Translations under genes and position numbers: made by a program | The notes under the pieces: generated by a model | Database searches by the model: none | Told to the model about the DNA's origin: nothing | Seen by the model: only the letters and a program-made list of their open reading frames with translations | In this document: positions 1 through 7,629 of the stretch, piece after piece | Layout of the letters: the number at the start of each line of letters is the position of its first letter | How positions within the stretch are numbered: the first letter of the stretch is position 1 | Source of the DNA: Promethearchaeota archaeon | Lineage (GTDB): Archaea > Asgardarchaeota > Lokiarchaeia > Sigynarchaeales > SOKP01 | Direction of reading: 5' to 3' | Assembly: GCA_016839635.1 (NCBI GenBank) | Contig: JAEOTV010000237.1 | Coordinates: 1-32,890 of the forward strand | Length of the DNA stretch: 32,890 nt

Positions 1-226
1 AATCACTATTGTTTTCTTTTCCTCCTGGTACTAAAATGTTTTACTTCCCAGGGTTCCCCTTCCCTGCCGGGAATCTTGCGGATTATTGGGCCGCAAGCGG
101 ATGTCCTATTCGAGCATCTCGGGGTCAGCGTCTTCTTGCGACTAGCCCGAGCTTATCGCAGCTTGTCACGCTCTTCTTCGGTGCCCAAGCCAAGATATCC
201 ACCAAATAGCGGAGGCGTATTGGCAT
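1..226 (-). rRNA. 23S rRNA, 5' end (gene runs off the left edge)
   Basis: Read on the minus strand, this segment carries hallmarks of the start of archaeal 23S rRNA: a GGTGGAT block near 197-203, followed by CTTGGCTTGGGCACCGAAGA-like sequence, GACAAGCTGCGATAAGC, and near 12-31 the GTACC..GGAGGAAAAGAAA block of domain I. It is clearly more GC-rich than its surroundings, as expected of structured RNA. The 5' boundary (about 226) is estimated from the usual distance of about 20 bases to the GGTGGAT block; it is not seen directly. A 66-codon ORF on the other strand lies inside the rRNA and is spurious. No 16S gene or spacer tRNA is found upstream before the divergent DUF72 gene at 876, so the 23S gene appears to be transcribed alone. 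Confidence 0.93.
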
Positions 227-288
227 CTACTTAAGGAAAGATTCAGATTGCTTGCATAAGGGTATGCGTATTCGGAGACAATAAATCA

Positions 289-347
289 ATTAAGCACAAT
301 TTAGAGATTGCTTAATATCATTAATGACGATTTGAGACGATATTAAG
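289..347 (-). other. Alternative hairpins in the 23S leader
   Basis: Two perfect inverted repeats share one arm: an 8-bp pair 289-296/309-316 (ATTAAGCA/TGCTTAAT) and a 9-bp pair 311-319/339-347 (CTTAATATC/GATATTAAG). They cannot form together. They lie 60 to 120 bases upstream of the 23S 5' end. They could be part of the pre-rRNA processing stem or a leader fold; the partner strand 3' of 23S is outside the window, so this is inference. Confidence 0.4.
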
Positions 348-353
348 AAGACT

Positions 354-366
354 TAATATATAAAGG
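354..366 (-). promoter_or_regulatory. Possible TATA box for the 23S transcript
   Basis: On the minus strand the sequence reads CCCTTTATATATTAA, a good archaeal TATA-like element. Transcription from it would begin near 330 and read through the alternative hairpins into the 23S gene. A second TATA-like element on the same strand lies near 571-584 (AAAATATATAATCC), so the true rRNA promoter could also be the distal one. Confidence 0.35.
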
Positions 367-370
367 GAGT

Positions 371-560
371 ATGTTCTTATGAGCATGATTTTCATGCTTA
401 GCTTAGCGTTTCGTTTCCTGTAATATCTCATTCACAGGGTATTCCATGCGCCGTGTTGTGTGAATTCTTACATGTTTGTATCTTTGCTATCAAATTCTCG
501 CATGTTTCGCCTTATGAGAAATACTTCCACGAGGCCTTGCTAATTAAAGGTGTATATCAT
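371..560. other. Gene-free GC-richer stretch with repeats and hairpins, possible ncRNA
   Basis: Between the 23S leader and the DUF72 gene (227-875) there is no credible ORF, yet 371-560 is visibly less AT-rich than other intergenic DNA here. It holds a tight hairpin at 382-398 (AGCATGA/TCATGCT, 3-base loop), a 7-bp stem 430-436/459-465 (ATTCACA/TGTGAAT) and an imperfect direct repeat 463-477 and 493-507 (AATTCTnnCATGTTT). On the minus strand a TATA-like element sits at about 571-584, the right distance for a transcript beginning near 550. I do not recognise it as RNase P, SRP or 5S RNA. The remaining part, 585-875, is plain AT-rich DNA. Confidence 0.35.
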
Positions 561-875
561 CCATGTAGGATTATATATTTTCTCACCGATAATTATCTTT
601 GGTAAAACTACCATCGACGAAATATTAGAATAAATCCTTGATTAAAAATTTTATGGTCTAGTTTCATAAAAGTTATAAGGTAGAAAAGGGGATCTGAGTA
701 TGATTAATTTTGTGGTTAATATGTGGCAATAATATGAAAAAAGGTATGTGAATTGAGAGAACAAATTAGAAAATATAGTAACTTTTAAAGTTTAATTATG
801 AATACCATAAATTATTAATATTAGACGGATAATATTTCGAAGGAATTAGAGCTATTAGAAAAGGATTAGAAGCGA

Positions 876-1748
876 ATGGTTAGTAGAAGAGTTTTAATAG
901 GAACTTCAGGATGGGGGTATGATGAGTGGGTTGGTCCTTTTTATCCAAGAGGTTTAAGGAAAGAGGACTATTTACTTTATTATTCTGAGATTTTTTACAC
1001 GAATGAGATAAACACTACGTTTTATAATATCCCCTCGAGGCAGGTTGTGGATAATTGGGTTAGCAAGACACCTGGTGATTTTTCATTTTCGGTTAAAATT
1101 CCCCAATCAATCACCCATGAAGATAAATTAGATGTAGAATTATGTTTGGATAAATTAGATTATTTTTTAAATGTAATGGAACCTTTGATTGAATCAAAAA
1201 AGATAATGGCATTTTTAATTCAGTTGCCCCCCTATTTTAAGAAAGACCAGCATTTCGGTAATTTAAAACAGTTTATTGACAATTGGTCTGGTAATCCTAA
1301 AAAAGATAAATATCATTTAGTGGTTGAGTTTAGAGATAAATCATGGATGAATGAGGAGGTATTTAATTATTTGGAAGATAATTCTTTGACGTATTGTGCT
1401 GTTATTGAGCCTTTACTACCTCCAAGGATGGATGTTACAAATCCGTCGTTTTCTTATATTAGGTTTCATGGTTATGGGAAGAAAATTTGGTTTGATTATT
1501 TTTTTACTGAAGAAGAAATAAAAAAATGGGCTATTCCAATTCGAGAGGTCATTCAAAAATCAGATCAAGTAGGTATTTATTTTAACAACCATTTTTCAGG
1601 CTACGCAGCGAAGAATTCTTTAATGTTAATGAAGGAATTAGATGTAGAGCCTAAGAATTCGCCCGAAGAAATAAGTATTTTGGAGTTTAAGAAAAAATCA
1701 GGAGAATTTTCAAAAGGGCAGGTAGGTTTAGATAAATTTTTGAAATAA
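876..1748 (+). CDS. DUF72 (YecE-like) family protein
   Basis: The N-terminus has the family signature IGTSGWGYDEWVGPFYP (residues 8-24), and the rest follows the usual DUF72 pattern, including the EINTTFY segment, a VVEFRDKSW block, and a C-terminal FNNHFSGYAAKNS segment. At 290 residues it is a little longer than many members. The fold is a TIM barrel; the biochemical role is unsettled. The ATG at 876 has a purine-rich lead (AGAAGCGA). The gene is divergent from the 23S rRNA and is followed after 22 bases by the ketopantoate reductase gene on the same strand, so the two may share a transcript. Family membership is near certain; function is not claimed. Confidence 0.93.
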   Translation: MVSRRVLIGTSGWGYDEWVGPFYPRGLRKEDYLLYYSEIFYTNEINTTFYNIPSRQVVDNWVSKTPGDFSFSVKIPQSITHEDKLDVELCLDKLDYFLNVMEPLIESKKIMAFLIQLPPYFKKDQHFGNLKQFIDNWSGNPKKDKYHLVVEFRDKSWMNEEVFNYLEDNSLTYCAVIEPLLPPRMDVTNPSFSYIRFHGYGKKIWFDYFFTEEEIKKWAIPIREVIQKSDQVGIYFNNHFSGYAAKNSLMLMKELDVEPKNSPEEISILEFKKKSGEFSKGQVGLDKFLK

Positions 1749-1770
1749 ATGATAGTAGCAACCAAAGATT

Positions 1771-2778
1771 TTGACAACCAGAAATATAAAAATTGGGTTT
1801 ATTGGAGCAGGATCGATAGGAAGTCTATTTGGAGGTTATTTAGCAGATATAAAATCTGAGCAGTATTCGATTGAGGTAAGTTTGTTTTGTATTAAATCTC
1901 ATGCTGATAAGGTGAACACAAATGGGCTAAAACTTTATAGAAATCAACAGATTAGGGTAATTGAGAATATAAAAGCGTATGAAAATGAAAGGCTTTTTGA
2001 TGTAAAGGAAGGAGAAGATTCTTCCTTTGGATTTGATTTTCTTTTTCTGACAACTAAGGCGTATGATAGTGAGGGAGCAGTCTGTCAGTATAAAAATATA
2101 ATTGATATAAGTAAGTGGTTAGTGATTTTACAGAACGGGATTGGAAATGAGGATATTATTATTCCGTATTGTAAAATGTCAAAGATTATAAGAGTTGTAA
2201 CTTCAGCTGGAGCATTCTTAGATAAGCCGGGTCATGTGATTCATACGGGAGAGGGTATAACTAAGATAGGTTTTCCATTTCTGTATGAGCTCAATTTAGA
2301 ACCACAGATAATAGATCAGGCAAAATCAGATATTGGTTTATTAAAAGATATCTTAAATTTTGGAGGCTTAGAAACTCTCGTAGTGGAAGATATAATTAGT
2401 GAGTGCTGGGAAAAGGTCCTGGTTAATATTGGAATCAATGCGTTGGGGGCGTTAACACGATTACCTAATGGAAAATTATTAGAAATTGAAGGATTAAAGT
2501 ATATTATGGGAGAGGCGATTAAAGAGGCGATTAAAGTTGCGGAAATGAAAAAAATTAAGCTTTCTCGGAGGGATTATATAGCAATTGCTCACGATGTTGC
2601 TGAAAAAACAGCTGAGAATAAGAATTCAATGTTACAAGACATCTTAAATGGAAAGTCGACTGAAATTGAGTTTATGAATGGAAGGATCTTAAGATATGCT
2701 AGAGAATTAGGAATAAAAGTACCCTTTAATGAGTCTTTAACATTATTAATCAGAGGGTTGGAACATTCAATGATTTAG
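1771..2778 (+). CDS. panE: 2-dehydropantoate 2-reductase (ketopantoate reductase)
   Basis: Reduces 2-dehydropantoate to pantoate with NAD(P)H, an early step of coenzyme A synthesis in the cytosol. The dinucleotide-binding loop GAGSIG is at residues 12-17. The middle has the LQNGIGNED block, and the C-terminal domain shows WEKVLVNIGINALGAL, then SMLQDILNGKSTEIEFMNG and the GIKVPFNESL ending typical of the ApbA/PanE family. At 335 residues it is slightly long. The start is TTG; no in-frame ATG precedes the Rossmann motif, and an ATG at 1749 is out of frame. The last codon overlaps the stop of the convergent acetyltransferase gene. Two other CoA genes occur in this window (phosphopantoate--beta-alanine ligase and pantoate kinase). 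Confidence 0.9.
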   Translation: MTTRNIKIGFIGAGSIGSLFGGYLADIKSEQYSIEVSLFCIKSHADKVNTNGLKLYRNQQIRVIENIKAYENERLFDVKEGEDSSFGFDFLFLTTKAYDSEGAVCQYKNIIDISKWLVILQNGIGNEDIIIPYCKMSKIIRVVTSAGAFLDKPGHVIHTGEGITKIGFPFLYELNLEPQIIDQAKSDIGLLKDILNFGGLETLVVEDIISECWEKVLVNIGINALGALTRLPNGKLLEIEGLKYIMGEAIKEAIKVAEMKKIKLSRRDYIAIAHDVAEKTAENKNSMLQDILNGKSTEIEFMNGRILRYARELGIKVPFNESLTLLIRGLEHSMI

Positions 2779-3308
2779 GATTTTTTTACATCGAGAGTCA
2801 TAAAATAAGCATTTTCTCCATCTCGATAATAATTTTGTTTGATGTTTTCAACTTTAAAATTAAATTTTTCATATAATCTAATTGCAGTGTAGTTAGAAAC
2901 TCTAACTTCGAGTACATATTGTTTGATTTTGTATTTTTTTATGGATGTCATACTACTTGATAATAATGCTTGACCAACTCCCTTTTTTCGGCAACTATCG
3001 GAGACGGCAATTGATACTAAATGTCCTTTATTAATATATTTTAAGCTGTTAACAGAAGGAGCTTTCTCTACCCTCCACATTATATAGGCTATTACATCAC
3101 CACTTCTATCTTGAGCAATTAAGAAGCATTCTGGAAAATTATCAAGTATGCTTTTATAGAAAAAATATGGGTAATCTTCTGGTAACTCTTGTTCATTTAT
3201 TTCTATTACAGCATCTAAATCTTCTAAAGTACATCTTCTTACAATGAATTCCAAATCAATTCTTGTATTATTAAAGATCTTTGTCTCATTATCTTTATTT
3301 GTGGTCAT
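2775..3308 (-). CDS. GNAT acetyltransferase, archaeal Ard1/RimI-like N-alpha-acetyltransferase
   Basis: A GNAT-fold enzyme of 177 residues. The acetyl-CoA binding loop R107-x-x-G110-V-G112 follows a GHLVSIAVSD strand, and the C-terminal half has LEVRVSNYTAIRLYEKFNF, typical of protein N-terminal acetyltransferases. The region ELPEDYPYFFYKSIL (41-55) resembles the LPENY segment of Naa10/Ard1 rather than bacterial RimI, so the likely role is acetylation of protein amino termini with acetyl-CoA. Residues 1-20 precede the fold and the start could be internal, although no better start is seen. The gene converges on panE and the stop codons overlap at 2775-2778. Confidence 0.85.
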   Translation of the reverse strand: MTTNKDNETKIFNNTRIDLEFIVRRCTLEDLDAVIEINEQELPEDYPYFFYKSILDNFPECFLIAQDRSGDVIAYIMWRVEKAPSVNSLKYINKGHLVSIAVSDSCRKKGVGQALLSSSMTSIKKYKIKQYVLEVRVSNYTAIRLYEKFNFKVENIKQNYYRDGENAYFMTLDVKKS

Positions 3309-3415
3309 TGTAATAAGAGTTTAAGATTTTTTATATAACAAATAGCCTTAACAATATATGGAATATAAAATTAATAACTTTTAAGCTTTTATGAATGAGA
3401 AGACCCCGATTAAGA

Positions 3416-4213
3416 TTAGAGTTTTATTTTATCAAAAGCATTTTCTTTTTGGTTTTTGATATACTCAATTATTAGATTTAGCGTTTTTTGTATATTTTTC
3501 TTATTATCAAAGTTTCTAACTATATTTACTAATTGATCATACTTTAATTTTTTAAACTCTTTTGCGACTTTTATCATTTCTGGTATAGTTCTTACGATAT
3601 TATCGATAATGGTAATATCTGCCCATAGGGATGTTCTACTTATAGGATTTAAATCAACTGTGATGATTTTTTTGTTTAATTTTTTCAATGCTTCAGTTCG
3701 ATCTCCATCTTCTAAGGGAACCATAACTAAATCTGCCTGTGCTATTAATTCTACTTTTCTCCTATTACTCTCAAGGCCATTAAGTTCGATCATTTTTTTT
3801 GGGTCAATTCCAAATAGTTCCGTAGCACCTGCTTTTTGTAAAATATTTTTGATTGCTTCGATTCTACCTTCTTTATGGTAAAATAAATTAATTTCAAGTG
3901 GTGCATTTACAGTATTTGATAATAGCACAAGATCATTAGGGATTAAAGCAGCAACATTTCCATTTACACTGATGACAGGTTTTTCAGCTAATAATAAAGC
4001 TGCCACAGCGGCTTCGATAGCTTTTTTGGCAGTGTGAGTAGTTTTTTCACCTAAAATATAGTCAAAACACTCGCCTCTTCCGTGTGCAATTAACCCTGCT
4101 TCAGCAACTATTAGTTTTTTCATACCTTCAATAATTTTATGACGATATTTTAGGCTTTCATAGCGTGGGTGAGATTTAGGGATGGTATGATCTTGGTTTT
4201 CATTCGGTTTCAT
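3416..4213 (-). CDS. 4-phosphopantoate--beta-alanine ligase (phosphopantothenate synthetase)
   Basis: Archaeal enzyme that joins 4-phosphopantoate to beta-alanine with ATP, giving 4'-phosphopantothenate; it stands in for bacterial pantothenate synthetase plus kinase. The sequence carries family hallmarks: IPKSHPRYESLKYR (12-25), IVAEAGLIAHGRGECFDYILGE (35-56, with the HGRGE core), a VNGNVAAL block near 84-91, NAPLEINLFYH near 104-114, and VDLNPISRTS in the C-terminal half. Length 265 matches the family, with a lysine-rich tail. The ATG is followed by MKPNENQDH, a short variable lead. It is divergent from aRF1. Pantoate kinase, the preceding step, is encoded about 21 kb away. Confidence 0.93.
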   Translation of the reverse strand: MKPNENQDHTIPKSHPRYESLKYRHKIIEGMKKLIVAEAGLIAHGRGECFDYILGEKTTHTAKKAIEAAVAALLLAEKPVISVNGNVAALIPNDLVLLSNTVNAPLEINLFYHKEGRIEAIKNILQKAGATELFGIDPKKMIELNGLESNRRKVELIAQADLVMVPLEDGDRTEALKKLNKKIITVDLNPISRTSLWADITIIDNIVRTIPEMIKVAKEFKKLKYDQLVNIVRNFDNKKNIQKTLNLIIEYIKNQKENAFDKIKL

Positions 4214-4307
4214 ACTATTTCATAACAATTAATATTGTTCTTTATATAGGAGGATATAAAGAAAAACTATTAATCTTTTGTAAAATTTTATATTTTTGTA
4301 GATAAGT

Positions 4308-5582
4308 ATGACCAATGAAGAGAAAAAGAAGCCTAAAGATTTGAGCATCTATAGGACGAAACAGAAATTAGATGAACTTAAAAGTAAAAAAGGCTTCCAT
4401 ACAGAATTAATCTCAGTGTATATTCCTCATGATAGGAAGGTATCAGATGTAACTAATCATTTAAAGAATGAAATTAGTGAAAGTCAAAATATTAAATCAA
4501 AATTAACTAGGAAGAATGTGCTGGATAGCATAAATAGTCTTTTGGGTCAGCTAAAAAACATAAAGGAGATACCTGAAAATGGGTTAGTTATGTTTTCTGG
4601 GGCAATACCTCAAGGTAATACTCCAGGTACAGAAAGGAATGAATTAACAATTGTTACACCCCCTGATAGAGTTTCAACGTTTAGATATCATTGTGCTAGT
4701 GAATTTCTCTTATGGCCTTTGGAGGAAATGCTAACGCCTAAAGAAACTTATGGCTTGTTAGTTATAGGGAGGGCCGAATCAGCAGTAGGTTATATTAAAG
4801 GAAGTCGTGTAGAAGTGATTAGAGAATTTACTTCTGGAATTCATGGAAAACATAGAGCTGGGGGTCAATCTCAAAAAAGATTTGAAAGACTAATTGAAGA
4901 AGGAGAAAAGCAATTTTATCGTAGAATATCAGAAACTGTTAACGAGCTTTTTTTACCCATGGAAGATTTGCGAGGTATATTTATTGGGGGTCCAGGACAA
5001 TCAAAAGAGAAATTTGTAAGTGATGAAAGTTTAGATTATAGGTTAAGAGATAAAATACTGGATGTTGTTGATCTGGGTTATGGTGGTACTGAAGGGATAC
5101 GAGCATTAATAGAGAAAGTAAAAGACAAAATAGAAGATGTAAAATATATTCGAGAAAAACAAATTATGCAAAGTTTTATGAAAGAAATATCAACTGATTC
5201 GGGGTTGGCATCTTATGGATTAGAGGAGATCCAAAAAGCATTGAATTATGGGGTTGTTGATACACTAATACTTTCAGAAAAATTGGATTTATATAAAGTG
5301 AAATCAGAATGTTCTAATTGTGATTATTCTGAATCTAAGACAATTAAAGAAGCAAATCTAGAAAGTCATAGATCAGATATAGGGGATGATTCTTGTCCTC
5401 AATGTAATTCAAATAGTTTTAATGTTGTAGAAAAAGAGTCAGTTATAGAAGAACTAGGGGAGATCGCTGAGGCAACAGGAGCTGAAGTTGATATATTATC
5501 TACAGAAACAGAAGAAGGAGAAATGTTATATAGTACTTTTGGGGGTATTGCAGCAATCCTTCGGTATAAAATTGATTATTAA
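4308..5582 (+). CDS. prf1: Peptide chain release factor aRF1
   Basis: Recognises all three stop codons in the ribosomal A site and triggers peptide release. Domain 1 has the NIKS motif at 61-64 and a YxCxxxF motif at 127-133 (Y127, C129, F133), both used in stop-codon reading. Domain 2 has GGQ at 185-187 within GKHRAGGQSQKRFERL, the peptidyl-transferase-centre motif. The C-terminal domain has a zinc-ribbon-like minidomain (C-x2-C near 339-342, CPQC near 366-369). The length of 424 is normal for aRF1. The residues before NIKS read ESQ rather than the more usual TAS, a modest deviation. It is followed on the same strand, 52 bases later, by the Get3 gene. Confidence 0.97.
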   Translation: MTNEEKKKPKDLSIYRTKQKLDELKSKKGFHTELISVYIPHDRKVSDVTNHLKNEISESQNIKSKLTRKNVLDSINSLLGQLKNIKEIPENGLVMFSGAIPQGNTPGTERNELTIVTPPDRVSTFRYHCASEFLLWPLEEMLTPKETYGLLVIGRAESAVGYIKGSRVEVIREFTSGIHGKHRAGGQSQKRFERLIEEGEKQFYRRISETVNELFLPMEDLRGIFIGGPGQSKEKFVSDESLDYRLRDKILDVVDLGYGGTEGIRALIEKVKDKIEDVKYIREKQIMQSFMKEISTDSGLASYGLEEIQKALNYGVVDTLILSEKLDLYKVKSECSNCDYSESKTIKEANLESHRSDIGDDSCPQCNSNSFNVVEKESVIEELGEIAEATGAEVDILSTETEEGEMLYSTFGGIAAILRYKIDY

Positions 5583-5634
5583 ATAAAAAATCCATTTTTA
5601 TTAAAAAAAATAAATAGAGGTTGCATAAGTCAAA

Positions 5635-6624
5635 ATGGAATTAAAAGAATCATTATTAAAATTAAAAATTATAATGTTTGGAGGCAAGGGTGGAGTTGGA
5701 AAAACAAGTTGTGCTGCGAGTTCAGCAATATGGGCAGCAGAAAATGGAAGAAATACACTAATAATAAGTACTGACCCAGCTCACTCTTTAGGTGATAGTC
5801 TAGGAATTGAATTACCACCTGGGATTCCTACACCTATCGATGATATAGATAATTTAACAGCTTTAGAAATTAATCCAAAAGCAAATATGGCAGAATTTAG
5901 AGGGTTTACTGAAATGAATCCCTTAGAAGAAATGGGAATGGGGGATATGGCAGAAGGAATGCAATTATTTGGTGATCTAGAAGATTTAGCCTCAATGAAT
6001 CCTCCGGGAATTGATGAAGCTTTAGCTTTTGCTAAAATCTTAGAATTTATTGAAACAGAACATAATTTTGACTTAGTAATTTTTGATACAGCACCAACAG
6101 GGCATACTCTAAGATTTTTAGGGCTCCCTGAAACTTTATCTGGTTGGATAGGTAAGCTTATAAAAATGAGAATGAGAATAGGAAGCATGTTTGGTGCGAT
6201 AAAAAGGATGTTTACTCGAGAAGAAAAGGAATCTGATAATTCTTTAGATGTATTGGAAAAATTAAATCAATCAATATTAAATGCAAAAGATGATCTTACT
6301 AATCCTATAAAAAATTCTTTTATCATTGTAATGATACCAGAGGAAATGGCAATTTTGGAAACAGGTCGATTACTAAACGAGTTAATCAAATATGAAATTC
6401 CCGTTTCTAACATTGTTGTGAATCAATTATATCAAGATACTGCTGAATTATGTGAATTTTGTCAAGGTAGACGACAAATGCAACAAAAAAATCTTAGTAA
6501 AATAAGACATATATTTCGAGATAATTTAAACAAGAACTTGATTGAAGTGCCTTTATTCAAAGAAGAAATAAGAGAATATAATAAACTAAAGGAAATGGGA
6601 GAATTTCTGATTAAAGAAAATTAA
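5635..6624 (+). CDS. Get3/ArsA-family ATPase (tail-anchored protein targeting factor)
   Basis: A dimeric deviant-Walker ATPase. The P-loop is GKGGVGKT (17-24) with signature lysine K18; switch I is DPAHSLGDS (47-55); switch II is DTAPTGHTLRFL (151-162); the A-loop region contains VVNQLYQD. A C-x2-C pair (C273, C276) matches the inter-subunit zinc site of Get3/TRC40. Residues 94-121 are unusually rich in Met (M94, M100, M102, M105, M109, M121), as expected for a client-binding groove, favouring Get3 over a dedicated arsenite pump ATPase; no arsenic genes are nearby. A tail-anchored candidate is encoded at 24093-24329. AGAGG at about 5616 serves as ribosome binding site. The stop codon overlaps that of the convergent TtuA gene. 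Confidence 0.9.
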   Translation: MELKESLLKLKIIMFGGKGGVGKTSCAASSAIWAAENGRNTLIISTDPAHSLGDSLGIELPPGIPTPIDDIDNLTALEINPKANMAEFRGFTEMNPLEEMGMGDMAEGMQLFGDLEDLASMNPPGIDEALAFAKILEFIETEHNFDLVIFDTAPTGHTLRFLGLPETLSGWIGKLIKMRMRIGSMFGAIKRMFTREEKESDNSLDVLEKLNQSILNAKDDLTNPIKNSFIIVMIPEEMAILETGRLLNELIKYEIPVSNIVVNQLYQDTAELCEFCQGRRQMQQKNLSKIRHIFRDNLNKNLIEVPLFKEEIREYNKLKEMGEFLIKEN

Positions 6625-7598
6625 TGAGAAAATTCTTGTATATAGTTACAATAAGTGCATAGTTTCCCATTACCACAGGGATAGCCACAATTTTGACATG
6701 AATTATAATTTCTCTTTTCTCTATGATGATATAGCGTTTTAGATAATTCTAAAAACCCTTGTAAAAGATTAAATTCTATTTCTGGACTGTATTTCTTGCA
6801 TTCTTGAATAAAATCTAATATTCGTTTTCTAATTATCGGATCTTGTTCCCTATAAGGACAATGGGAAGGATAATAATCGAGTTTTTTAAGATTTGCATAT
6901 AGAAAGATTTCTTCTTCAGGGATTCGAATTAATGGAGAGATTTTTTTAATATAAAATTGGCTTAATTTATCGTTCTGTTCCTTAAATAGGTATTGATTGG
7001 CGATAATATCAAGACGTTTATAGAGAATATTCATTAGGTAAGTTTCCGCGAAATCAGTAAGATTATGTCCCATTGCCAAGACAGTGCCTTCTAGTTCTTT
7101 AGCGCCATCATTTAGTAATCTTCTTCTTATTGTAGCACAATAATTGCAAGCATATTTGTAATCTGGTGTTTTCCTTTTGGTTTTAATTATCCCATCTAAT
7201 GTAATTCCTATTCTTTCTTTGAATGAAATAATTTCATATTCAATATCGTATTTATCGCAGAAGTCTTCTGCTTTTTTGATACTGCTTTCTCTATAATCTC
7301 TAATTCCTTCATCTATAATCAGAGCTGTTATTGGCCTAGAATTGTGTGTTCGAATTTGAATTTTATTTAAATTATAAAGAAGAGTAATTGAATCTTTCCC
7401 TCCAGATAAGGCTACTATAATTTTATCTTTTGGTTTTAGCATTTTATATTTTGAAATTGTTTTATAAACAATTTTCTCAATATTTTTCTGGAAGCACTCT
7501 GGGCAGAGATTTTCTCCAGAATATTTTCTTTGGATTACAAGGGTATTAGTGCAGTGTGAACAATTCCCTTTGTTCATAAAAATTTTATAATTATTCAT
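6621..7598 (-). CDS. tRNA 2-thiolation protein, TtuA/Ncs6 (CTU1) family
   Basis: An ATP-pyrophosphatase that activates tRNA uridine for sulfur insertion. The N-terminal zinc ribbon has C13, C16, C32, C35. The PP-loop SGGKDS is at 65-70. C151 and C154 (in CNYCATIRR) and C247 (SHCPYREQDP) are placed like the three ligands of the [4Fe-4S] cluster in TtuA. The C-terminus has a second zinc ribbon with C301, C304, C308, C314 and C317. The length of 325 is typical. From sequence alone I cannot say whether the target is U34 (Ncs6-like) or U54 (TtuA-like). It overlaps the Get3 stop and lies 31 bases downstream of the site-2 protease gene on the same strand, so the pair could be co-transcribed. Confidence 0.92.
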   Translation of the reverse strand: MNNYKIFMNKGNCSHCTNTLVIQRKYSGENLCPECFQKNIEKIVYKTISKYKMLKPKDKIIVALSGGKDSITLLYNLNKIQIRTHNSRPITALIIDEGIRDYRESSIKKAEDFCDKYDIEYEIISFKERIGITLDGIIKTKRKTPDYKYACNYCATIRRRLLNDGAKELEGTVLAMGHNLTDFAETYLMNILYKRLDIIANQYLFKEQNDKLSQFYIKKISPLIRIPEEEIFLYANLKKLDYYPSHCPYREQDPIIRKRILDFIQECKKYSPEIEFNLLQGFLELSKTLYHHREKRNYNSCQNCGYPCGNGKLCTYCNYIQEFSH

Positions 7599-7629
7599 GA
7601 ATGTGGTGTAAAAAAATAATAGTTAAGGA

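Noticed and set aside
9..209. 66-codon ORF on the plus strand
   Set aside because: It lies entirely within the complement of conserved 23S rRNA sequence.
5781..6188. 135-codon ORF opposite Get3
   Set aside because: Shadow frame of a strongly conserved gene; its translation is rich in Ile, Ser and Pro with no domain pattern.
5635..6624. Arsenite efflux ATPase ArsA
   Set aside because: Single ATPase domain, C-x2-C zinc site and Met-rich groove fit Get3; no arsB, arsD or arsR genes are adjacent.
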